A stretch of 64,000 nt of DNA from Hybos culiciformis (lineage: Eukaryota > Arthropoda > Insecta > Diptera > Hybotidae), in NCBI GenBank assembly GCA_964007475.1, contig OZ023273.1, positions 50,593,525 through 50,657,524 on the forward strand. Direction: 5' to 3'. A program made the translations under genes and the position numbers. The notes under the pieces were generated by a model, which ran no database searches, was not told where the DNA came from, and saw only the letters and a list, made by a program, of their open reading frames with translations. Positions within the stretch are counted from its first letter, which is position 1. Every line of letters begins with the position of its first letter. This document shows positions 45,426 to 55,982 of this stretch, in pieces.

Positions 45426-45931
45426 AACCAAAATCAAATATAATTTCTATGTTGAAAGAAACAGATTTTAATATAATAATAACATTAAAAAAATTGCATT
45501 ATAGATAAATATATGTACATTTTGTACTTATAAAGCTTAATTTTTATTTCAAATGTCTATATTGAATTATGCTTAGATAGATTTTAACGATTTCTTAGAA
45601 CTTACAAAAACCATCATAAATTAGGTTAAGGTTTTTAACTTTTTATGATAATATAAATGATATGAAATCAAATTTATATTTTATAAAATATATGAAGCTA
45701 AACAACGAATCAACAAAATAAACTTTAATCAGAAGTTTTGCAGACGAATATTTTGAAAGTATTTTCTATCTTATATTGATTTAATTTTTTTACTTTTACG
45801 TCAGTCATCCACACATTTTTTTAAACTAAAATTAAGAAATTTCTGTTATTTTGCATGTCGCATACAATTTTCTCTAAATTCATGAAAACTACATAATCGC
45901 ATATGAGGTAATAGTTGTGAAGAATTTATAA
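45426..45931. other. No gene seen
   Basis: AT-rich sequence with stops in all frames. Confidence 0.5.
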
Positions 45932-46246
45932 GGCTCCATGAATTATCGCATAATGACATATCACATAATTTTTAAAATGAATTATCACATAATTTTTTTT
46001 TATGAGATAATTCATTTAAAACGAATTATCGGGTAAACTTCCGAAAAGCACATACCTCCGATTGTTCTGAAATTTTGCCCTATTTTTTTTGGAAAAGGCA
46101 CATTTTTTTTTTTTTTTCCAGCTTCGTGCGAAGCGAATGGGACGCGGTAGCTTTTGGAAGTATTTGAATTATCTCATAAAAAAAATTATGTGATAATTCA
46201 TTTTAAAAATTATGTGTTATGTCATTATGCGATAATTCACGGAGCC
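45932..46246. mobile_element. Foldback element (GGCTCCATGAATTATCGCAT)
   Basis: Left end GGCTCCATGAATTATCGCAT, right end ATGCGATAATTCACGGAGCC. Arms are about 90 bp and built of GAATTATCACATAAT words; the loop (46030-46150) is unrelated. The outer 13 bases equal those of the right end of 13139-14078, though internal words differ. Flanking 9-mers (AATTTATAA and ATTATTTGT) do not match. Confidence 0.8.
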
Positions 46247-46600
46247 ATTATTTGTGCACTAATTCATTTCAACACGAATTAGTGCATAAATCTGCATTTT
46301 CAAAATTTATGCACTAATTCGTAAAAAAACGAATTATCACATAAAATATATTTTTTGGTTTTTATGTGATAATTAATTTGAAAACGAAATAGCACATAAA
46401 TTCTAAAAAGAATTATCGCATAAAAAATTCGAACGTAAATCTAATGCACTAATTCATTTGAAAACGAATTATCACATAAAAGTTATGAGATAATTCATTT
46501 ATTTTCAAATTCAGTTTTATAAGATAATTCGTTTTTAAATGAATTACTGCATAATCTCATACAAATCGATTTTTATATGATAATTCGTATTTTTGGAAGT
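46247..46600. repeat. Continuing palindromic word array (CACTAATTCATTTNAA / GAATTATCACATAAA)
   Basis: At least ten words of the kinds GTGCACTAATTCATTT, ACGAATTATCACATAAA and GAGATAATTCATTT in both orientations. No clear outer termini; it may belong to an older element into which 45932-46246 inserted. Confidence 0.65.
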
Positions 46601-46839
46601 TTATACTTCTTTAGCCGCGTTGTGAGATTTTGGTAGAGGGTAAAAATCATGTTTCAATTTGAGTATCGATTCGAGTGTCTAAAACGTATGAGATTTTTTC
46701 TCAGAAATTTTTTTTTTTTTTTCAAAATAGGTAGTTCAATAATCATTTGTTATTTATAAAAACAAAATAATTTGGCGCGAAAAATTTAAAATCAAATTAA
46801 TTTTAAAAATCTTTCGTTTACAAATTATTTAAAACTAAA

Positions 46840-48085
46840 TTTTTTTTTCCAAAATAGGTAGCTCCGTTAAAAAAAGATTACCTGCCGAAAAATTTTTGGG
46901 CATGGAGCTACGGTTAGGTCGTGCCGGCACAAAATATACAAAAAATTTTTTTTTTTTTAAATAGGTAGCTCCGGTGAAATAAAGATTATCTGCCGAAAAA
47001 TTTTTGGGCAAGGAGCTACGGTTAGGTCGTGCCGGCACAAAATATACAAAAAAATTTTTTTTTTTTTCAAAAAAAAATTTTTGGGTCGGGAGCTACGGAT
47101 AGATCGTGCCGGCACAAAATATAGAAAAAAATTTTTCTTTTTTTCAAAATAGGTAGTTTCGGTGAAATTAATATTACTTGCCGAAAGATTTTTGGGTAGG
47201 GAGCTACGGTTAGGTCGTGCCGGCGCAAAATATACAAAAAACTTTTTTTTTTTCAAAATAGGTAGCTCCGGTGAAATTGATATTACCTGAAAAAAAAATT
47301 TTGGGTAGGGAGCTACGGTTAGGTCATGCCGGAGCAAAATATACTAAAAAATTAAGATTACCAGCCGAAATTAAGATTACCAGCCGAAAAATTTTTGAGC
47401 AGGGAGGTACGGTTAGGTCGTGCCGACGCAAAATGGTAAAAAAAAAATTTTTTTTTTCCGAAGTAGGTAGCTCCGGTGAAATTAATATGACCTGCCGAAA
47501 GATTTTTGGGTAGGGAGCTACGGTTAGGTGAAATTAATATTACCTGAAAAAAAAATTTTGGGTGGGGAGCTACAGTTAGGTCGTGCCGGAGCAACATATA
47601 CGAAAATTTTTTTTTTTCAAAATAGGTAGCTCCGGTGAAATTAATATTACCTAAAAAAAAATTTTTTGGTGGGGAGCTACGGTTAGGTCGTTCCGGAGCA
47701 AAATATACGAAATTTTTTTTTTTTTTTAAGAGGTAGCTCCGGTGAAATTAAGATTACTAGCGAAAAATTTTTGGGTAGGGATCTACGGTTAGGTCGTGCC
47801 AGCGCTAAATACACAAACATTTTTTTTCCGAAATAGGTAGCTTCGGTGAAATAAAGATTACCTGCCAAAAAATTTTTGGGTGGAAAACATTTTTTTTTCA
47901 AAATGGGTAGCTCCGGTGAAATCAATATTACCTGCAAAAAAATTTTGGGTAGGGAGCTACGGTTAGGTCGTGCCGGCGCAAAATACACAAAAAAAAAAAT
48001 TTTCCGAAATAGGTAGCTCCGGTGAAATTAAGATTAGCTGCCGAAAAATTTTTGGGCAGGGAGGTACGGTTAGGTGGTGCCGGCG
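46840..48085 (-). repeat. Satellite array, unit about 105-115 bp, about eleven copies
   Basis: Unit landmarks on the plus strand: AATAGGTAGCTCCGGTGAAA, ATTACCTGCCGAAAAATTTT, TGGGTAGGGAGCTACGGTTA, GGTCGTGCCGGCGCAAAATA, then an A/T run. Copies vary in length and some are truncated. It is the reverse complement of the array at 28270-28690. Several open frames of 60-126 codons on both strands are the satellite read through. Family A foldback sequence begins about 20 bp after the last unit. Confidence 0.9.
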
Positions 48086-48103
48086 CAAAATATACAAAAA
48101 AAA

Positions 48104-48259
48104 ACACGAAGCAGTCATAGAACTGCCGACAGAAGTTTATACTTAAAGATTTAAACTACATTTAGTACTGAGCAGCCCATCATTTGTAGCCACTGTTATT
48201 TCATAGTTTAAATCTTTTAAGTATAAACTTCTGTCGGCTGTTCTATGACTGCTTTGTGT
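48104..48259. mobile_element. Foldback MITE family A, compact copy
   Basis: ACACGAAGCAGTCATAGAAC at the left is mirrored by GTTCTATGACTGCTTTGTGT at the right, with arms of about 70 bp and TTTAGTACTGAGCAGCCCAT at the centre. It follows the satellite array directly. Confidence 0.85.
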
Positions 48260-48606
48260 TTTTTTTATATGTGATGCGATAATTCCCCTCACCATTTATA
48301 AATGTGTATGTTGAATGTATGTTCAACGATAAGAATATTTTTCTCTTATGTTTTATGCACATTAGGGTGAAAAAACATGTGAACAATTTGATATTGGAAA
48401 TTTTCTAAGCAAATTTGGATTTTAATGTGAAAATTAAAACTTTAACATAATGATAAATTTATTGTTTAATTAAAACTTGAAAAAGAAAATAGAGTTAATA
48501 AAAATTATTGATTTAAATTTTAAAAGAAGAACATCATTATTTGTTTTCAACCGCATAAAGTGGAATACCTATAGTAATTTTTTACGGTTCCAGAAACTTC
48601 TATTAG

Positions 48607-48787
48607 AGTACGATTCAAATCACTTGACCAATCCGTTATGCAAAGCTTTCCCTTTCCATTACAAAAATCCATACAAAATTTAGGGGAAATTATATAAGAA
48701 TAAAAGCTCATGCAATTTTGTATGGAATTTTGTAATGGAAAAGGAAAGCTTTGCATAACGGATTGGTCAAGTGATTTGAATCGTACT
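48607..48787. mobile_element. Foldback MITE, about 80-bp nearly perfect arms
   Basis: AGTACGATTCAAATCACTTG through CCATACAAAATT is mirrored on the right, ending CAAGTGATTTGAATCGTACT. The loop is about 30 bp. High arm identity suggests youth. The target duplication is unclear, perhaps TA. Confidence 0.85.
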
Positions 48788-49618
48788 ATATATGTATTTT
48801 TTATTTGAAAATAATGAACTTATTATTAAAAACAAACATTTATTTGATAATATTTCTTCTCCTTCGAGAAAAAAGAGTTGAGCCCATAAATATTTTAATA
48901 AAATTATTTCAGTACTATACATGCACACTAATAGAAATTTTAAAGTTGAATAATTTATAGTTAGGTTATGGTTATGATTTTAGTCTGCGTGCTAATAAAA
49001 TAAATTCAGCATTAAGACATAAATAACTTTTTTTTTTTCTAAACTAACACGGAAGACGGAACTGAACGTAGCATACGCTTAAACTATGTGTTTTAAAATT
49101 TTTAATCAAAATTAATTGAATTATAGTTTGCATAGTGAATTGTTACTGTTTTTCTTGCTTTTATTCAGCCTAATATAATTGTTTAAATCCAATGACGATA
49201 TTTGAAGCAAAAAAGAAAGTACTAATTTAAAAGGGATTTCCAAAACATTTTATTTACGGGTTCTTGAAATACAAGTTTTCTGAATAAGAAGCATAGGATT
49301 TTTAAATATTTTATTCCTTTATTTCTATTTAAATTCCAACTCATAACGTTCTAAAAACTATTTCATATAACGGACACATAAATAGAGAGCACAATCTACA
49401 AACTTTTTTTTAATAATATTAAACTTAAAAACAAATTTAAATTTTTTAACTTAAGTAATAATATAAACTTTAGTTTCTTTTCTATGAATGTATAAATTAA
49501 TTCAACCGAAATTTTGTTCTCCAATATTCTCAATTGGCTTTCGGAAGGTGTTAAGAAAAACATACACACATTTGTTTTGTTTACAATCATGATACACCTT
49601 CACTGCACGTTTAATTGC
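48788..49618. other. No gene seen
   Basis: AT-rich sequence without motif-bearing frames. Confidence 0.5.
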
Positions 49619-49621
49619 TAA

Positions 49622-50044
49622 TGCCTTGAGCACAGCTAATACCGCAAAGCAATTTTTGAAGGAATGTTCCTGAAACCTGTTCACAGCTAATTTTACCTGA
49701 AAGCAAAAAAATCAACTGCAAACAACTGCTTTTGTTTTTTTTATAATATGATTGTGACAGAAAAATGCAGCAAAACCAAATTTCGATGCAAAAGAAACGC
49801 TGTGAAAAAGAAACAAAAAAATTATTTTGTGACGTAGTAAATTCTTTCTGGAGCAAAAAAAAAATAAATTGAGTTTTCTAATTAATTATGAAATTATTTT
49901 AAGAAATTCTTTTTACAAAAAATCAATAAAATTAATATCTTTCGTTTTTCATAATTTTTATTTAAAATAAATAAAAAATAACGCAGAAAATCGGTTTTTA
50001 CGGTAGCTCAAAATTGCTTTGCGGTATTAGCTGTGCTCAAGGCA
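49622..50044. mobile_element. MITE with TAA target duplication (PIF/Harbinger-like), copy 1
   Basis: Ends TGCCTTGAGCACAGCTAATA and TATTAGCTGTGCTCAAGGCA with TAA on both sides (49619-49621 and 50045-50047). The inverted repeats run about 35 bp. Copy 2 is at 52962-54144. A 3-bp TWA duplication fits PIF/Harbinger, but no transposase is present. Confidence 0.88.
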
Positions 50045-50154
50045 TAAACATGTCTTTTCGACAGGAAAAATAAAATCTGATGTGTAGCATATGAGAAGAG
50101 TTTTTTCAAGAGAAATTTTGTAATAAAAGAAGAATATATATGCATTGAAAAAGA

Positions 50155-50410
50155 ACATAGCCGCGGCAGATATATTATCTGTGTATATTTTTTTGCTATG
50201 TATAACATAGTTCAAATCGAACTAGTCGATGACGTTAGCAAAGTTTGCTTTTTGTCATGGGAAGGAATAAAGCTAAAAATTTTACTTTGTCATATATCTG
50301 TTAATGCAACAATATTTGTCACAAACAGTTCAGAAGCTCATATTGTAATTAAAAATATTTTTTGTTATTTATTTTTTGCTAATAAAAACAATAAAAATTA
50401 TGATAACGAA
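50155..50410 (+). repeat. Dispersed repeat, copy 1 of 3
   Basis: GCTATGTATAACATAGTTCA, then CGAACTAGTCGATGACGTTA, GCAATATTTGTCAYAAA-like and GAAGCTCATATTGTA. The same word order recurs at 57470 and 58430. Function and ends unknown. Confidence 0.6.
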
Positions 50411-50874
50411 ATAAATAAATAATTATTACTAATACCATTTTGAAATTATAAGTAAAATTATAGTTGCAAATTAGTTTTCATATCTTTTGCGTTTTGACTT
50501 TATTTAAAAAAATTAAATACGATCTGACATTGAGCGAAACATAAAAATATATATGAATAGCAAAATATAAATACGTCAAATATTTCATACGTAGTTTTTT
50601 TTTTTTTTTGGGTTAAAACCCACGATTTTTTTATTCATTCTATGAATATGCGTGAGATTAATAAAAGTTTCATCTCATCATTAACATCAAGAACATATCA
50701 AGATCATTGCGTTTTTTCTTGATAAAAGAGTGTACTGAAAGTCATTCATGTTTAATATCCTAGAAACATACCATGAGTCAACATACTTGCAACGTTGCAA
50801 CATTTAATTGAAATTGCACGAAAGGAATTTGCATAACTTTATGATATTTATGCTATATGTTATCTACAGTGTGA
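50411..50874. other. No gene seen
   Basis: AT-rich spacer with a T-run at 50597-50611. Confidence 0.5.
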
Positions 50875-50876
50875 CC

Positions 50877-51813
50877 ACAATCAACTGTCGGCAAGTTTCA
50901 AAATTTAAATATGTCTAAGTAGGCGAAAAAAAATTTTTGTTACCTCCACTTTTTGTAAACGTAATTCTTATTAAGTTCTCATTAAAAAAAGATTCTTGTA
51001 TTTAAAATTAAACATGGAATCCAAACGAGAGCTAATTTTTAAGTACAACATAAAAAGTAAATTTTTGTTTGACTGGCACGCAGAAGGCGAAATAATTTTT
51101 TCGGATGAGAAAATGCTTCTGTTGCAAGATTCTTATAATCAGCAAAATGATCGTGTTTGGGAATTTCACTTTCTGACGTCCCAATCAACAAATTAGGCGT
51201 TTAAGGATTTCAGAATGTGTCTCGTATGGTGGTCTGGGAGCCATTTGCGCCAGAGGGGAATTCCCATTGTAATTTGTTGATAAAAACGTTAAAATTGATC
51301 GTCACTAATATTCTAGAGACAAATTTTCTTCCTCAGGCTAAGAACATGTTTGGCTAAGACTATTTTTGTTTTCAACAAGATTCTGCGCCAGCTCATAAAG
51401 GCAAACGAACCCAATTTGCCAGATTTTGTAATTTTGTAAAAATTTGCCAGATTTTGTAACATCTAAAGAGTGGCGTGCATCTTCACCGGACCTCAATCCA
51501 GTTGAATTCTGCATATGGGGATATATGCTCAGTAAAGTTAAGAATGTCAAAAAAATAAGTTTGGAGCAATTCAAAGCTCATTTGGTAAAGATTTGGGATG
51601 GAATTCCTATGAAAGTCGTGCGTGCCGCGTGCAAAATTTTTCCAAAACGATTAAAGGAAATTTTTAAAATGTAAGGCGAAAGAATTGAATCGAAACATTA
51701 AATTTTGTTCGATATATTATAAGGATCTTATAAATAAAATTTCCTGATAATTGACGTAAAATTAAAGTTTTTGTAGCCATTTTTTAACCCGACAGTTGAT
51801 TCTGGTCACCCTG
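50877..51813 (+). mobile_element. Tc1/mariner element, defective, TA target duplication
   Basis: Ends CAGTGTGACCACAATCAACT and AGTTGATTCTGGTCACCCTG, flanked by TA (50875-50876 and 51814-51815). The terminal repeat is about 26 bp with few mismatches and continues TGTCGG. It carries transposase remnants on the plus strand. Confidence 0.92.
51014..51674 (+). pseudogene. Tc1/mariner transposase remnant
   Basis: Frame 1 (to 51196) has IIFSDEKMLLLQDSYNQQND, the first catalytic Asp region. An intermediate frame near 51361 has FCFQQDSAPAHKGKRTQF (second Asp). Frame 3 (51444-51674) has SSPDLNPVEFCIWGYMLSK, with Glu as candidate third acidic residue, and a C-terminal KVVRAACKIFPKRL. The N-terminal helix-turn-helix DNA-binding region is missing and there are at least two frame breaks. 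Confidence 0.88.
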
Positions 51814-51815
51814 TA

Positions 51816-52305
51816 TTATTATTTTAAAAATTTCTATGCATTTGAGGACTTTAAATTGTCCTTTCTTTTCCAAAAATAAAACGTTCGAAAAAAAAAATTT
51901 TCGACAATACAAATTTAAAACGAATGCCACAATAATTAAAAATTTTGAGAGAAACATAATATAACCCAATTTAAAAAACATATGTATGCTTCAAAATGTT
52001 AGTATACGGATGTTAAAAAAGATAAAAACAAAATTTTTTGATTAAAACAATTTCAAACCATATAATATAATATGATATATTACGATACAAGCATTATGCC
52101 TTAAACTTGTTTTTGTTAAAACAATCAAGTTACGAGAGGAGAATCAGAACAAAAATTCAGAAAAAAAAAATTAGATTTCTTGGACATTAATTGGGCATTC
52201 CCATTTTTGTATTAACCGAAAACATAATTCATGGAAAACACTATTCACTGCCGAATATACCAAATCACTGATCGAACTAAATCTGTCTATCAATTTTAAA
52301 TTCAA
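51816..52305. other. No gene seen
   Basis: AT-rich sequence between the mariner and the LINE tail. Confidence 0.5.
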
Positions 52306-52613
52306 TTTATTTATTTCATTGCTTAACTCAAACAATTTACAAAAATTTAAATTTACAAAAACTACAATTACTTAAATTTACAATATTAATTTAAAATTAA
52401 TTTTAATTTAACATTTCAACAGTTTATTTTTTATTGTTTCTTTGTTAAAATTAAAAAAAAACTTATTTATTTATTTCATTGCTTAACTCAAACATTTTAC
52501 AAAAATTTAAATTTACAAAAACTACAATTACTTAAATTTACAATATTAACTTAAAATTAATTTTAATTTAACATTTCAACAGTTTATTTTTTATTGTTTC
52601 TTTGTTAAAATTA
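52306..52613. repeat. Tandem duplication of about 148 bp at the LINE 3' end
   Basis: TTATTTCATTGCTTAACTCA through TTTCTTTGTTAAAATTAAA occurs at 52306-52453 and again, with very few differences, at 52466-52613. It forms the 3' region of the minus-strand LINE. Confidence 0.9.
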
Positions 52614-52961
52614 AAATCTTATCTAATACATGGCTGTATTTATTACAGTTCATGAGCATCCTATTTACGGGTTCAAATTTCTCGTAGTTTGTTCGAGGAA
52701 AAGGGATGGTGAATAAATTTGTAGTTCTAAGACACCTATTATATTTAAAATCAATTGCAGAGGCAATGTAAGGGTACGAGATTTTATTGTTGATAATATC
52801 AAAAATGAAGGTTATATCAGCGTTTTCTATTCTCTTTTCTAAGGAAGTCAAATTTATAAGTTTAAGTCGATCATTGTAAGGAGGTAGTATAAGATTATTC
52901 TGCCATGGAAGATGTCGTAGAGAAAATCTAAGGAAGTTTCTTTGAACAGATTCAATTCTAA
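52591..52961 (-). pseudogene. LINE reverse transcriptase C-terminal block
   Basis: Open frame ending at TAA near 52591. The RIESVQ-NFLRF-LRHLPW-NLILPPYNDRL block aligns residue by residue with 10532-11368. The first 11 residues of the open frame come from the inserted MITE. Confidence 0.85.
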
Positions 52962-53029
52962 TGCCTTGAGCACAGCTAATACCGCAAAGCAATTTTTGAA
53001 GGAATGTTCCGGAAACCTGTTCACAGCTA

Positions 53030-53787
53030 CACAGAAAAAAATTTGCTCGTACTAATAACTAAATAATTCGTTAAAATCAACGAAAAATTCGTTATTTTGG
53101 CTACAACGAACATTTCGTTGAAAAAAGCTCGTAGTTCGTTAAAAAAGTTCGTTATACTCCAAAACCAAAAACCTTTCAAATTCTTCAGCAAAAACACCGC
53201 AAATACGAAAGAAAAAATTTACTAGACTAAATTTTTTTTTTTATTTATTTAATTTTTTATTTATTTCTTTTTTATTTTTTTATTTTTTTTAATCTTTTTT
53301 TTTTTTATTTTTTTTATTTTATTTATTTTTTTTTTTTTATTTTTTTTTATTTATTTTTTTTTTTTTTAGTTTATTTATTTTTTTTATTTATTAATTTTTT
53401 TATTTATGTTTCTATTTTTTTTATTTATTTTTTAAATTTTTTTATTTAATTTTTTTTTAATAAATTTTTTTATGCCCACTTGTGGCTTCGAACCACTGTC
53501 CTAAACATTGCAATCCATCAACTCTGCCACTGAGCTATGAACTAAATTTACGGCAATGTGTAAAATGGAAAATATAAGTTCTGTATGGATTGAAATTTTT
53601 GTTTGCCGTATTTAACGATAACGAACTTTTTTAACGAGTACTAAAAATGAAAAAAATGTTCGTAATAAGAAAATAAACGAAATTTACGTTACAAAAACGT
53701 AATTATTCATTATTTTTCGTTATCTTAACGAGAATGTCATTAACGAACTTTTTTGACGTAATGAGTACGAGCAAATTTTTTTCTGTG
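53030..53787. mobile_element. Nested element with TA duplication and an inner SINE-like segment
   Basis: Ends CACAGAAAAAAATTTGCTCG and CGAGCAAATTTTTTTCTGTG, flanked by TA (53028-53029 and 53788-53789). Comparison with MITE copy 1 at 49680 shows the exact empty site (CACAGCTAATTTTACC). Repeated TCGTTAAAAAAGTTCGTTA words in both arms. The centre is a T-rich stretch and a tRNA-like sequence. Confidence 0.9.
53484..53537 (-). repeat. tRNA-like A and B boxes, probable SINE head
   Basis: On the minus strand, A box TAGCTCAGTGG (53537-53527) and B box GGTTCGAAGCC (53494-53484), followed by a long A/T-rich tail (53470-53220) of TAAA-type repeats. No closed acceptor stem, so not a tRNA gene. Confidence 0.65.
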
Positions 53788-54147
53788 TAATTTTACCTGA
53801 AAGCAAAAAAAATCAACTGCAAACAACTGCTTTTGTTTTTTTATAATATGATTGCGACAGAAAAATACAGCAAAACCAAATTTCGATGCAATAGAAACGC
53901 TGTGAAAAAGAAACAAAAAAATTATTTTGTGATGTAGTCAATTCTTCTAGGTGCAAAAAAAAAATAAATTCAGTTTACTAATTGATCATCAAATAATTTT
54001 AAGAAATTCTTTTAACAAAAAATTAATAAAATTAATATCTTGCGTTTTTTATAATTTTTATTTAATATAAATAAGAAATAACGCAGAAAATCGGTTTTTA
54101 CGGTAGCTCTAAATTGCTTTGCGGCATTAGCTGTGATCGATACATAA

Positions 54148-54925
54148 GAATATGGTCTTTAAATAGGGGGACCAGACTTGAGTTGAATATTCTAGATTAG
54201 GGCGTACAAGACATAAGTGTACAAGGATTTCAGGACGTAAGGATCATCGGATTCCTTATTCCATCGTTTAATAAAACTTAACATATACCTACCTTTGTTA
54301 ATGGTTGTGTTGTAATGTTCTCTAAATGTCAATTTTTCGTCAAATGTTACACCTAAGTCCCTAATTAAATTGTTCTTACAATGTTTTCGTTATTAAAAGA
54401 ATAGTTATTATTTAGAAAATTAGCACAACGAGTGTAACTAACATATGCACATTGGCCAACGTTTAATTTAAGGTTGTTGTTAACACACCAGTCAAAAAAT
54501 TTATTTAAGTCGCGTTGAAGTATTGCTGCATCTTCACTTGTTTTTACCTCCTTTAATATCTTTATGTCATCCGCATATATATTTATGTGACAGTCAGTTA
54601 TCATAGATACGACGTCATTGATTGAGATTACAAAGAGTAACGGTCCTCAATGGCTACCCTGAGTCACTCCGGAAGTTGTACAGAAGGAAGATGAAATGGA
54701 AGATCGAAAAACTACTTTGTACGTTCTGTCTTTTAGGTATTAGGATACCCATTTTATTAACAAAAAAGGAAAACCTAACTTAGTCAATTTTAAAATTATG
54801 ATATTATACGGTAGTAGGTCAAAAGCTTTACTTAAGTCTGTATAAATAACATCCATTTGGGTCCCTGATTCCATAGAATTTAAGATTAATGAGGTTGTTT
54901 CAACTAAATTCGTAGTTGTTTATTT
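54148..54925 (-). pseudogene. LINE reverse transcriptase palm block
   Basis: 54604-54365 is open and holds NIYADDIKILKEV with the catalytic Asp pair and LNVGQCAYVSYTR. Further upstream, frames broken by stops show YTDLSKAFD (first catalytic Asp) and SGVTQGSH, a degraded form of the SGVPQGS motif. Confidence 0.8.
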
Positions 54926-55974
54926 CCATGATTTTTAAGTATTATTACAAAAATTTACTATAAACTAAGAGATAAGGATAGTCTTAATCATAAACAACTT
55001 GTTGATTTTCTTATTTTATTTATGATTATTTTTACAAAATGATATTTTACAGTAAAGGAAAAATGGAAGTAAAAAACCCTAGTATGAAAATTTATTTTTT
55101 TTCTTGTTTTATTTTTTTATTTTTTATTTATTTTATTTTTTTTTTATTTTTATTTTTTTTTATTTTGTAAATCTGTCTATCATTTTGAGTTTCTATGAAT
55201 TGTTTTTTCGATGAATTGTGTTTTCGGTGAATGGACGCGACACGAATATTTTCTTTCAATATTTTATGTTTTCAAACGTAATAAAAAAATCAAATATGTC
55301 TTAAATTAATTATTTGCGTGGTAGCTTTATTTACGAGCAATAAAATCTTTGCGTAAATTGTTTATTTTTTTTTTTTGGTATAATAAAATTTAATAAAAAT
55401 AAAAAATTATGTACCAAAACAAAAAAAAAATATAACGACGATTATATTATACTTTTATGTTACTTTATAAAAAGGCAAATTATTACTAATCATATTCATA
55501 CTAAGTATATGCTATGATGGAAGAAGAATAAATATTTTAACAATAATTTATATTATATGTGGTATTAATATTTTTATATAAATAGAAAAAATATTTGATG
55601 TATATATGTTGTAAAAATATAGATACGTACATGTATAAAATCTTGTTAAATTTTACACACAATATTCTTTTATATAAAAAGAAAAACATATGTTTTGTCA
55701 CTTCAATTTTATGTTTTAAAAAAATACCTAAATTAATGAGGAAAATTTTGAGACAATTTATTTCCGTTGAGTATGCACATTTGTATACATAGTATACATA
55801 GTTTTAAAAAGTTCATAATGATAACTTGTGAAATTTTGCTTTTATTTTTGAATTAGATTTAACAGTATTGCTTCGAAATAAGATTCAGTCGAAATTAACT
55901 TTCTAAATAATGTTTTTATGTAAGGTGGTTTTTATGCAAGTGGAATAAATATTTCGGGGGAAATACGTAAGATA
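54926..55974. other. AT-rich DNA, no gene
   Basis: Includes TTTTATTTTTTTATTTTT tracts at 55090-55170. The 65-codon frame 55595-55792 has no motif. Confidence 0.5.
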
Positions 55975-55982
55975 CATAGAAT

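Larger units (their letters stand above)
52962..54144. mobile_element. TAA-duplicating MITE, copy 2, with a nested insertion
   Basis: The left end TGCCTTGAGCACAGCTAATA is identical to copy 1; the right end has decayed to CTGTGATCGATACA. TAA flanks at 52959-52961 and 54145-54147 restore the LINE frame when one copy is removed. Length 1183 bp, of which 53030-53787 is a later insertion. Confidence 0.85.
52614..54925 (-). mobile_element. LINE copy, same family as 9861-11358, split by a MITE
   Basis: The minus-strand reverse transcriptase frame is recognisable in two blocks: 54925-54148 (YTDLSKAFD, then FRSSISSSFCTTSGV, NIYADDIKIL, QRDLNKFFDWCVNNNLKLNV) and 52961-52591 (RIESVQRNFLRFSLRHLPW, RLKLINLTSLEKR, RCLRTTNLFTIPFPRTNYE). 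Between them sits the MITE 52962-54144. The upstream block has several frame breaks. 5' truncated at about 54925. Confidence 0.85.

Noticed and set aside
46835..47988. Several minus-strand open frames of 67-126 codons rich in ARPNRSSLPKNF
   Set aside because: They are the satellite unit translated; the same phrase recurs with every unit and frames change with A/T-run length.
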